Below are positions 50,940 to 58,609 of a DNA stretch of 64,000 bases, piece by piece (within the stretch, counting starts at the first letter, position 1; each line of letters begins with the position of its first letter). Where the stretch lies: positions 186,001 to 250,000 of the forward strand of contig NZ_SRXU01000005.1 of NCBI RefSeq assembly GCF_004792695.1, written 5' to 3'. The notes below the pieces were generated by a model, which had not been told where the DNA came from, searched no databases, and saw only the letters and a program-made list of their open reading frames with translations. The stretch is from Sphingomonas naasensis (lineage in GTDB: Bacteria; Pseudomonadota; Alphaproteobacteria; Sphingomonadales; Sphingomonadaceae). The translations under genes and the position numbers were made by a program.

Positions 50940-52103
50940 GTGAATAAATTTAAGGGTTTCTCGAAACTGGAGCGTGCATTGACCGTCGCGGGGCTCGGCC
51001 CGGCGATGCTGCTCGGCTGCGCGGTGCACGAGGACACCCAGCTCGCCGCCTATCTGCCGGCGCCCACCTATAGCGTGCTGATGCCCTTCCCCGCGGCCAA
51101 TGCCGCGCCGACGAAGCCGCGTCCGCCGGCGCCCACCGATCTCGTCGCCGCGATCGACACCATCACCCGCAACTTCAACGGGTTGGTCGGCGTCGCGGTC
51201 ACCAGCATCGACGATGGCTGGATGGCGAGCAACGTCACCGCGACCCGCCCGCTTCCCCAGCAGAGCGTGAGCAAGCTGTGGGTGTCGATGACCGTGCTCG
51301 ACGCCGTCGATCGCGGCGTGGTGCGCCTCGACGATCCGCTGACCATCACCCGCGCCGATTTCACTCTGTTCCATCAGCCGGTCGCCGCGCTGGTGAAGGG
51401 CGATGTCGGCTACACCACCACCGTCGCCGAGATCATGCGCCGCGCGATGCAGATGAGCGACAACACCTGCAACGACAAGCTGCTGCGCCTCGTCGGCGGC
51501 CCGGCCGCGGTGCGCGACTTCATCGCGCGCAAGCAGCTCGGCTCGATCCGCTTCGGCCCGGGCGAGCGGCTGCTCCAGGCGGGCACCGCGGGGCTCCAGT
51601 GGAAGCCCGAATATTCGATGGGCAACGCCTTTGCCGTCGCGCGCGCGCGGCTCGCGCCCGAGGTTCGGCGCGCGGCGTTCGAGGCCTATGTGAAGAGCCC
51701 CCCCGATGGCGCCGCGCCGGCTTCGATCGCCGATGCGCTGGCGCGGCTGCATCGCGGCGAGCTGCTTTCGGCGAGCTCGACCGACTGGCTCATCGCCACC
51801 ATGGCCGGCGCCAAGACCGGCAAGGCGCGCGTGCGTGGCGCGGTCCCGCCGGGCTGGAGCTATGGCCACAAGACCGGCACCGGCCAGGATCTCGGCGGGC
51901 GCACCGCCGGCTTCAACGACGTCGGCGTGCTGACCGCGCCGGACGGCCGCCGCTATGCGATCGCGGTGATGATCGGCGACACCGTGCGCCCGATCCGCGA
52001 GCGCCAGCTGCTGATGCAGGCCGTGGCGAGCGCGGTGGTCGCGCACCATCGGCCGTCGCCGGAGGACGGCATGATCATGGCGGGCGCGCAGCCGACGCGC
52101 TGA
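50940..52103 (+). CDS. Class A beta-lactamase-like serine hydrolase, probable lipoprotein
   Basis: A 387-residue protein with the three class A / PBP active-site motifs: S109-VS-K112 (in QQSVSKLW), S173-D-N175 (in MQMSDNTCNDKLL) and K311-T-G313 (in GHKTGTGQD). The N-terminus has a hydrophobic segment ending AMLLGC, a possible lipobox. A Pro/Ala-rich spacer of about 40 residues follows before the catalytic domain. The omega-loop Glu with the ExxLN pattern of true class A enzymes is not obvious, so it may be a cell-wall carboxypeptidase-like hydrolase rather than a resistance enzyme. GTG 50940 is chosen because AAGGGG precedes it by about 9 bp. Confidence 0.82.
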   Translation: MNKFKGFSKLERALTVAGLGPAMLLGCAVHEDTQLAAYLPAPTYSVLMPFPAANAAPTKPRPPAPTDLVAAIDTITRNFNGLVGVAVTSIDDGWMASNVTATRPLPQQSVSKLWVSMTVLDAVDRGVVRLDDPLTITRADFTLFHQPVAALVKGDVGYTTTVAEIMRRAMQMSDNTCNDKLLRLVGGPAAVRDFIARKQLGSIRFGPGERLLQAGTAGLQWKPEYSMGNAFAVARARLAPEVRRAAFEAYVKSPPDGAAPASIADALARLHRGELLSASSTDWLIATMAGAKTGKARVRGAVPPGWSYGHKTGTGQDLGGRTAGFNDVGVLTAPDGRRYAIAVMIGDTVRPIRERQLLMQAVASAVVAHHRPSPEDGMIMAGAQPTR

Positions 52104-52215
52104 TCGCGCGGCAATCTGCGATGCCGGGGTCCACGATCCTCCCGGCGAAATCCGGAACGAGTTAGAGCGCAAGCAACGGAGCGCGCGCCGGAGCGGCGCC
52201 GGCTAGGTCCGCGGC

Positions 52216-52908
52216 ATGACCGACGCTATCGACTGGATTTCCGCCGCCGAGGCGCTCGATGCCAATGGCTGGGCGGTGCTGCCGCGCCTGCTCGACCCGG
52301 AGAGCTGTCACGCACTCGCGGCGCTCTACGATGCCCCCGAGCATTTCCGCAGCCACGTGATCATGGCGCGGCACGGCTTCGGCCGCGGCGAATATCGCTA
52401 TTTCGCCTATCCGCTGCCCGATCCGGTGCAGGCGCTGCGCACCGCGCTCTATCCGCCCCTCGCGGAGATCGCCAATCGCTGGCACGCCCGGATGGGCATC
52501 GCGCAGCGCTTCCCGGCCGCCCACGCCGAATGGCTCGCGCAATGCCATGCCGCCGGGCAGACGCGCCCGACTCCGCTGCTGCTCCGCTACGGCCCCGGCG
52601 ACTATAATTGCCTGCACCAGGACCTGTACGGCGCGCACGTCTTCCCGCTCCAGGTGGCGGTGCTGCTCTCGGCCCCCGGAGGCGACTTCGCCGGTGGCGA
52701 GTTCATCCTCACCGAGCAGCGCCCGCGGATGCAATCGCGCGCCGCGGTGGTGCCGCTCGGGCGAGGCGACGCGGTGGTGTTCGCGGTCAACCAGCGCCCG
52801 GTGCGCGGCAGCCGGGGCGATTATCGTGTGACGATGCGCCACGGCGTGAGCGCGGTCCATCTCGGCCGGCGCCACACGCTGGGAATAATCTTCCATGATG
52901 CGACGTAA
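52216..52908 (+). CDS. 2-oxoglutarate/Fe(II)-dependent oxygenase
   Basis: A 230-residue dioxygenase with a double-stranded beta-helix pattern. The iron triad is H134-x-D136 (NCLHQDLYG) and H209 (MRHGVS). The Arg that binds 2-oxoglutarate is probably in RRHTLGIIFHD at the end. FPLQVAVLLSAPGGDFAGGE and EQRPRMQSRAAVVPLGRGDA lie between, typical of prolyl-4-hydroxylase-like proteins. The substrate is not known. It is a single gene with no operon partner, 112 bp after the beta-lactamase-like gene. Confidence 0.85.
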   Translation: MTDAIDWISAAEALDANGWAVLPRLLDPESCHALAALYDAPEHFRSHVIMARHGFGRGEYRYFAYPLPDPVQALRTALYPPLAEIANRWHARMGIAQRFPAAHAEWLAQCHAAGQTRPTPLLLRYGPGDYNCLHQDLYGAHVFPLQVAVLLSAPGGDFAGGEFILTEQRPRMQSRAAVVPLGRGDAVVFAVNQRPVRGSRGDYRVTMRHGVSAVHLGRRHTLGIIFHDAT

Positions 52909-52980
52909 ACCAACGCTCGTATCGGCATCGTCACAATTCGGGCGTCAACTCGCGCCGCACCTCAAGCAAGGAGCGGATCG

Positions 52981-53706
52981 ATGGGCGACACCAATCGCGG
53001 CGACGAATCGAACGAGACCAATTCCGAGGCAGTGATCGTGGAGAATGGGGGCGAGGCCGTGCTCGCGGCGTCGGCCGACTATGCGGCGCAGGCCGTGAAG
53101 CTCAATTTCATCAACCATTCGAACGACGTGAACAACAGCGAGATCGTCATCTTCGGGAAGAATGTGGCGACCGGCTTCGACGAGCTCGCGGTCGCATGGA
53201 CGGTGATCCGCTATTGCGGCCAGGGCGACAATCATCCCTTCATCTACCCGATGACCCAGACGATCAGCGCGAGCGACAGCTGGGGCAATTACACGGCGCA
53301 GCAGATCGCGCCGGCAGGCCAGCGATTCGCGATGGTGCTGACCAGCTCGGGCGACCAGATCGTCGCGCAGGGCCCGGCGACCTCGCCGCGCGAGATCCAG
53401 CTGGTCAACGCGCTCAACCAGGGCGCTGTTGGTGCCCAGATCTACAAGGACGGCAGGCTGTTCGCCGCGAAGACCGACATCGCGCCCCAGCAGATGGCCG
53501 TTTTCGATTTCAGCCCGACGATCTGGATCGGCGTCGCGTCGCAGATCGAGGAAGGCGACGTGATCAACGCCGCGATCGTATCGCAGGTCAACACCGAGAT
53601 CTCGCTGCTCGGCATCGCCAGCGCCGATATCGTGATGACCGGCGGCGGCGCGGGCCCCAACGCGAGGCCGTTCGCCTTCACGCTCGAGAATGTCGTGATG
53701 GCGTGA
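52981..53706 (+). CDS. Hypothetical beta-rich protein, no recognised family
   Basis: A 241-residue acidic protein without signal peptide or membrane helix. The first 30 residues are polar (Asn, Glu, Asp rich). From about residue 38 the pattern is that of a beta-sandwich: AVKLNFINHSNDVNNSEIVI, FDELAVAWTVIRYCGQGDNH, PMTQTISASDSWGNYTAQQI, then FAAKTDIAPQQMAVFDFSPT and ISLLGIASADIVMTGGGAGP. Only one Cys is present. GCAAGGAGCG lies 6 bp before ATG 52981. The gene stands alone between the oxygenase and polA. I cannot assign a function, and the cytoplasmic location is an inference from the missing signal. Confidence 0.7.
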   Translation: MGDTNRGDESNETNSEAVIVENGGEAVLAASADYAAQAVKLNFINHSNDVNNSEIVIFGKNVATGFDELAVAWTVIRYCGQGDNHPFIYPMTQTISASDSWGNYTAQQIAPAGQRFAMVLTSSGDQIVAQGPATSPREIQLVNALNQGAVGAQIYKDGRLFAAKTDIAPQQMAVFDFSPTIWIGVASQIEEGDVINAAIVSQVNTEISLLGIASADIVMTGGGAGPNARPFAFTLENVVMA

Positions 53707-53773
53707 ACGCGAGGGCGGGCGGAGGGCCGCTTGGGGCTTTGTTCCGCTCGCCCGCTCGGCTATCCCGGCGCCG

Positions 53774-56530
53774 ATGCCCCATCTCTATCTCGTCGACGGC
53801 TCCGGCTATATCTTCCGCGCCTATCACCGGCTGCCGCCGCTCACCAACAAGCATGGCGAGCCGGTCGGCGCGGTCTATGGCTATACGACGATGCTATGGA
53901 AGCTCGTCGACGAGCTGAACAAGGCCGACGGCCCGACGCACATGGCGGTGATCCTCGACAAGAGCGAGCACACCTTCCGCAACGAGATGTACGACCAGTA
54001 CAAGGCGCACCGCCCGCCCGCGCCCGAGGATCTCGTCCCCCAGTTTCCGATGATCCGCGACGCCACGCGCGCGTTCAGCCTGCCGTGCATCGAGGAGGCG
54101 GGGTGGGAAGCCGACGATCTGATCGCCAGCTACACCAAGGCGGCGCTGGCGCAGGGCTGGTCGGTGACGATCGTCAGCTCGGACAAGGATCTGATGCAGC
54201 TGATGACCGATCCCTCGGTCGACATGCTCGACACGATGAACAACCGCCGGCTCGGGCCGAAGGATACCGAGGAGAAGTTCGGCGTCGGCCCCGAGAAACT
54301 CGGTGAGGTGCTGGCGCTGATGGGCGACAGCGTCGACAACGTGCCGGGGGTGAAGGGCATCGGCCCCAAGACCGCGGCCAAGCTGATCCTCGAATTCGGC
54401 GACGTCGAAGGCGTGCTCGCAGCCGCGCCGGACATGAAGCCCAGCAAGATGCGCGACAATCTGATCGAGCATGCCGAGATGGCGCGGCTCTCGCGCAAGC
54501 TGGTCGAGCTCGCCTGCGACGTGCCGTTGCCCGACCCGCTCGACGAGCTCGAGCTGAAGGGCATCCCCGACGCGCCATTGCGCGCATTCCTCGAGCATCA
54601 CGGCTTCCGCACGCTGCTCAACCGCCTCTCCGCGGTCGCCGATGCGCCGGTCGAGACGCATGAGGTGCCCGGCCTGCCCGAGGATCCGCCCTGCGACCAT
54701 GACGGCTATGCGACCGTGGTCACCGAGGAGGCGCTCGACCGCTGGATCGCCGAGGCGACCTATCAGGGCTTCGTTGCGATCGACACCGAGACCACCGGCG
54801 TCGATGCCACGCGCGCCGAGCTGGTCGGCGTGAGCATGTGCCTCGCGCCCAACAAGGCGTGCTATGTGCCGCTAGGGCATGGCGGCAGCGACATGTTCGC
54901 CGAGAAACCGGCCCAGATCGCACGCGCCGCGGCGCTGGCGAAGCTCAAACCGCTGCTCGAGGATCCCGCCGTCCTCAAGATCGGGCACAACATGAAGTAC
55001 GACATGATCGTGCTCGCGCGCTGCGGGATCGACGTCGCGCCCTATGACGACACGATCGTGATGAGCTTCGACCTCGACGCCGGGCTCCACGGCCACGGCA
55101 TGGACGAGCTCGCCGCGACGCACCTCTCGCACAGCTGCATCGCCTACAAGGACGTGGTCGGCAGCGGCAAGAACCAGCTCGGCTTCCACGAAGTCGATCT
55201 CAAGGCCGCGACCCGCTACGCCGCCGAGGACGCCGACGTCACGCTGCGGCTCCACCGCCGCTTCAAGCCTCGCCTCGCCTGTGAGAGCGCGACTCGGGTC
55301 TATGAGATGGTCGACCGGCCATTGGTGTCGGTGATCGCGGGGATGGAGCGCGCGGGCGTCAAGGTCGATGCCGGCGTGCTGGCACGGCTGTCGGAGGATT
55401 TCTCGAAGCAGATCGCCGCGCTCGAGGAAGAGATCCACGCGATCGCCGGGTTCAAGTTCACCATCGGCAGCCCCAAGCAGCTGGGCGACGTGCTGTTCGA
55501 CAAGATGGGGATCAAGGGCGGACGCAAGGGCAAGTCGGGCGTCTATTCGACCGACGTCAACGAGCTCGAGCGGATCGCCGCCGACAAGGATTCGCCCGGC
55601 CGTGAGATGGTGGTCAAGGTGCTCGACTGGCGCCAGCTCACCAAGCTCAAATCGACCTATACCGATGCGCTGCAGGCGCAGATCAACCCCGAGACCGGGC
55701 GCGTCCACACCAGCTACAGCCTCACCGGCGCGCAGACCGGACGGCTTTCGTCGACCGATCCCAATCTCCAGAATATTCCGATCCGCACCGAGACCGGCAG
55801 ACAAATCCGGGACGCATTCGTCGCCGAACCCGGCAATGTGATCCTCGCGGCCGACTATTCGCAGATCGAGTTGCGCCTCGCCGCCCATATCGCCGACGTG
55901 CCCGCGCTGCGCACCGCGTTCGAGAATGGCGACGACATCCACAACATGACCGCGATGGAGCTGTTCGGCGAGGTCAACCGCGACACCCGCGGCCGCGCCA
56001 AGACGATCAACTTCGCGATCCTCTACGGCATCTCGCGCTGGGGGCTCGCCGGCCGGCTCGACGTCACCCCCGACGAGGCGCAGGCGATGATCAACCGCTA
56101 TTTCGAGCGCTTCCCGGGCATCAACCGCTACATCGCCGACACGCTCAACGAAGCCAAGGCGCGCGGCTTCACCACCACGCTGTTCGGCCGCAAGACGCAT
56201 TTCCCGCGGCTCAAGGCGGCCAATCCCAACGAGCGCGCGGGCAGCGAGCGTGCGGCGATCAACGCACCGATCCAGGGCACCTGCGCCGACATCATCAAGC
56301 GCGCGATGGCGCGGATGGGCCCGGCGCTCGCCGAGGCCGGATTGCCCAATGTCCGCATGCTGATGCAGGTGCACGACGAGCTCGTGTTCGAGCTGCCCGA
56401 AGGCGATGTCGAGGCCGCGAAACCGGTGATCGAACGCGTGATGGCGACGGCGGCCGAGCCGGCGATCAAGCTCACCGTCCCGCTCGGTGTCGAGATCGGA
56501 GTGGGCCCGAGCTGGGGCGCCGCGCATTGA
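53774..56530 (+). CDS. polA: DNA polymerase I
   Basis: A 918-residue repair polymerase. The N-terminal 5'-3' exonuclease (1-290) starts LYLVDGSGYIFRAYHRLPPL, with WEADDLIASYTKAALAQGWS and GVKGIGPKTAAKLILEFG. The 3'-5' exonuclease domain (about 310-500) keeps the DxE residues in VAIDTETTGVDATRAELVG, so proofreading is probably active. The polymerase domain follows with motif A ADYSQIELRLAAHIADVP, motif B RGRAKTINFAILYG and motif C MQVHDELVFELPEG. It removes RNA primers and fills repair gaps. Normal length. Its stop overlaps the next start by one base (TGATG). Confidence 0.97.
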   Translation: MPHLYLVDGSGYIFRAYHRLPPLTNKHGEPVGAVYGYTTMLWKLVDELNKADGPTHMAVILDKSEHTFRNEMYDQYKAHRPPAPEDLVPQFPMIRDATRAFSLPCIEEAGWEADDLIASYTKAALAQGWSVTIVSSDKDLMQLMTDPSVDMLDTMNNRRLGPKDTEEKFGVGPEKLGEVLALMGDSVDNVPGVKGIGPKTAAKLILEFGDVEGVLAAAPDMKPSKMRDNLIEHAEMARLSRKLVELACDVPLPDPLDELELKGIPDAPLRAFLEHHGFRTLLNRLSAVADAPVETHEVPGLPEDPPCDHDGYATVVTEEALDRWIAEATYQGFVAIDTETTGVDATRAELVGVSMCLAPNKACYVPLGHGGSDMFAEKPAQIARAAALAKLKPLLEDPAVLKIGHNMKYDMIVLARCGIDVAPYDDTIVMSFDLDAGLHGHGMDELAATHLSHSCIAYKDVVGSGKNQLGFHEVDLKAATRYAAEDADVTLRLHRRFKPRLACESATRVYEMVDRPLVSVIAGMERAGVKVDAGVLARLSEDFSKQIAALEEEIHAIAGFKFTIGSPKQLGDVLFDKMGIKGGRKGKSGVYSTDVNELERIAADKDSPGREMVVKVLDWRQLTKLKSTYTDALQAQINPETGRVHTSYSLTGAQTGRLSSTDPNLQNIPIRTETGRQIRDAFVAEPGNVILAADYSQIELRLAAHIADVPALRTAFENGDDIHNMTAMELFGEVNRDTRGRAKTINFAILYGISRWGLAGRLDVTPDEAQAMINRYFERFPGINRYIADTLNEAKARGFTTTLFGRKTHFPRLKAANPNERAGSERAAINAPIQGTCADIIKRAMARMGPALAEAGLPNVRMLMQVHDELVFELPEGDVEAAKPVIERVMATAAEPAIKLTVPLGVEIGVGPSWGAAH

Positions 56531-56937
56531 TGACGGTCGTCCCGGCTTCGATGCTTGCGGCCGCCTTCTCGCTGGCTCAAATCGCGCCGCCCGACCGCGA
56601 CTCTGCCGAGCGCGCGCTGCGGGCGGCACGCGATGCGATCGCGGCGGGCACGTCGACCATCGACTGCCAGCCAAACGGCCACTATCCTGAGGCCGACCCT
56701 TGCGAGGTGCAGATCGCCGGCATCGCGACACTCGACTTACGTAAGCTTGTCTATTTCTCGGTGTCGCGCTGCATCGTCGATAATCGACCGAGCCGGTGCG
56801 CGACTCTGACCTTTGACCACAGCCGTGCCGATCAGAGTCACACCGATTTGTGGTTTGAGGCCCGCGCATACCCGGTGCGCGCCAGCGCCGATGTCGGCAG
56901 CGTCCATGTCTCGCAGGGTCTTGATACAAGTGACTGA
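56530..56937 (+). CDS. Hypothetical exported protein
   Basis: A 135-residue protein beginning ATG at 56530, within the polA stop. The hydrophobic start VPASMLAAAFSLAQIAPP suggests an uncleaved anchor or a signal peptide. The mature part has four Cys (DCQPN, DPCEV, SRCIVDNRPSRCATL) likely paired in disulfides. Its codon use is less GC-rich than the neighbours (for example the stretch around 56735-56770), which may mean recent acquisition or weak selection. I recognise no family. It overlaps the flippase gene by 8 bp. Confidence 0.65.
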   Translation: MTVVPASMLAAAFSLAQIAPPDRDSAERALRAARDAIAAGTSTIDCQPNGHYPEADPCEVQIAGIATLDLRKLVYFSVSRCIVDNRPSRCATLTFDHSRADQSHTDLWFEARAYPVRASADVGSVHVSQGLDTSD

Positions 56938-58450
56938 GCCCGCCCCCGCCGCCGACGACATCAATGCGCTCGCCAAGGGCGGGCGGACCAATATCCTCGG
57001 CTTCATCCTGCGGCTCGCCGCGCGGCTGCCGTTCCTGTTCATCGCGGGGCGCGCCTATGGCCCGGACATCGTCGGGCGCTACGCGATCGCGGTGCTGGTG
57101 ATCGAGGTTGCCGCGCTGCTCGCGACGCTGGGGCTCAAGCGCGGGCTGGCGCAGGCGCTGGCGGCGACCGAGCGGCCGCATGCACATGTCGTGTGGGACG
57201 CGGTGCTGGTCGCGCTGATCGCCTCGGCGATCGCCAGCGTGGTGCTGATCGCCTTTCCGCAGGTCATGTACCCCAACAGCCAGGTGATGGGGCTCGAGCG
57301 GCTGCTGCCGCTGGTGGTTTTCGCGGTGGCGGTGTCCGACGTGACGCTCGCCGCGCTCGCCTATCGCCACAATATCGGCGCCTCGGTGACCGCGCGCGCG
57401 ATCATCGAGCCATGGACGATCAGCATCGCCGCGTGGGGCTTCTCCTATGTCTCGTCGCGCGACGGGCTGATGTACGCCTATGTGCTGTCGATGCTCGCCG
57501 CGCTCGCCGCCTCGGTGATGCCGTTCGTGCGCGAATATGGCCTGCCGCGCGGCTGGCACCCGCGGGTTTCCGATGTCGCCACGCTCGCGCGCCGCAACGC
57601 GCCGCTCGCGGGCGCCGATGCGATCGAATGGGGCACGCGCAACGTCGACCGCTTCATCCTCGCGCTGCTGTTCGCGCCGGGCGTGGTCGGCATCTACTAT
57701 ATGGCGCAGCAGGTCGCCTCGATCCCGCAGCGGCTCAAGTCGAGCTTCGATCCGATCCTCGCGCCGGTGGTCACCAACAGCCTCGCCGAGAATGATCGCG
57801 CCGCGGTTGCGCGGCAGGTCCGCCAGGTCGGCTTCTGGATCGTCAGCGCGCAGGCCGCGTGCCTCGTCGTCTTCGCGATTCCCGCCGAAGGGGTGATGGG
57901 CCTGATCGGACCCGAATTCGTCGTCGGCGCCGGCGCGATGTGCATCCTGCTCGTCGCCGAGGTGCTCGCCTCGACCGGCGCGGTCTGCGAGACCGGGCTG
58001 ATCTACATCGCGCGCCACCGCAATCTGATGGTCTCGCTCGCGGTGCTGTCGCTCCAGATCGCGCTGAGCTTCGCCTTCGTGTTCATCGCCCGCGCGCAGG
58101 GCTGGTCCGAGCCGGTGCAGGCGGCGGGGCCGGCGATGGCGCTGGCAGTGTCGCTGACGATCGGATCGGCGGCCAAGGCGATCATGCTGCGGCGGCTGCT
58201 CGGCGCGCCGGTGGTCAGCATCCGCCCGAGCTTCTTCGTCGCGATCGGCGCCGCGGCGCTGGTCGGCTCGGCCTTCACCTCGCTGCCCCGGCATTATGAA
58301 TGGGCCGAGCTCAGCATCGGCATGCCGGCGATCCTCGTCACCTTCCTGTTCGTGATGATCAAGTTCGGCTTCGGCCCGGAGGACAAGGCGCTGTTCCGCA
58401 AGATGCCGCGGGGCGAGGACGCGACGCTGCCGACCAGCGAGAAGCTTTAA
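56930..58450 (+). CDS. Polysaccharide/lipid-linked oligosaccharide flippase (MOP superfamily)
   Basis: A 506-residue membrane protein with 12-14 hydrophobic helices, the pattern of Wzx/PST-type flippases. It starts GGRTNILGFILRLAARLPFL and has AGRAYGPDIVGRYAIAVLV, APLAGADAIEWGTRNVDRFI and VGIYYMAQQVASIPQRLKSS. The last is a well-conserved loop in lipopolysaccharide export proteins. It probably moves an undecaprenyl-linked glycan across the inner membrane. No glycosyltransferase genes are next to it. GTG 56930 is taken as start, overlapping the previous gene. ATG 56906 is an alternative. Confidence 0.85.
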   Translation: MTEPAPAADDINALAKGGRTNILGFILRLAARLPFLFIAGRAYGPDIVGRYAIAVLVIEVAALLATLGLKRGLAQALAATERPHAHVVWDAVLVALIASAIASVVLIAFPQVMYPNSQVMGLERLLPLVVFAVAVSDVTLAALAYRHNIGASVTARAIIEPWTISIAAWGFSYVSSRDGLMYAYVLSMLAALAASVMPFVREYGLPRGWHPRVSDVATLARRNAPLAGADAIEWGTRNVDRFILALLFAPGVVGIYYMAQQVASIPQRLKSSFDPILAPVVTNSLAENDRAAVARQVRQVGFWIVSAQAACLVVFAIPAEGVMGLIGPEFVVGAGAMCILLVAEVLASTGAVCETGLIYIARHRNLMVSLAVLSLQIALSFAFVFIARAQGWSEPVQAAGPAMALAVSLTIGSAAKAIMLRRLLGAPVVSIRPSFFVAIGAAALVGSAFTSLPRHYEWAELSIGMPAILVTFLFVMIKFGFGPEDKALFRKMPRGEDATLPTSEKL

Positions 58451-58474
58451 GGTACGACGGTGCTGCCCGCTAAC

Positions 58475-58581
58475 CGTCATCCCGGCCTTGCGCCGGGATC
58501 ACCTTGCGGCTGGATGAAATCCTTTAATCCATAGTCCAGCCGGTGCGGCGCGTTGGCCCCCGGAACAAGTCCGGGGTGACG
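58475..58581. repeat. Family B palindromic repeat, copy 3
   Basis: CGTCATCCCGGCCTTGCGCC and its inverse ending CCGGGGTGACG border the element. The right arm is more diverged (GGAACAAGTCCGGGG). It separates the convergent flippase and M3 peptidase genes and is probably used as a two-way transcription stop. Confidence 0.8.
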
Positions 58582-58609
58582 CAGGAGAGGATGCCGTTCC
58601 TGGCTTGGG

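Noticed and set aside
52981..53706. Assignment of the 241-residue protein to a pore-forming or inclusion-body protein family.
   Set aside because: The resemblance was only in general beta-sandwich character. No diagnostic motif could be pointed to.
54872..58480. A minus-strand open frame of about 1200 codons across polA and the flippase gene.
   Set aside because: It is a shadow of high-GC codon usage. The sense strand has clear polymerase and flippase motifs.
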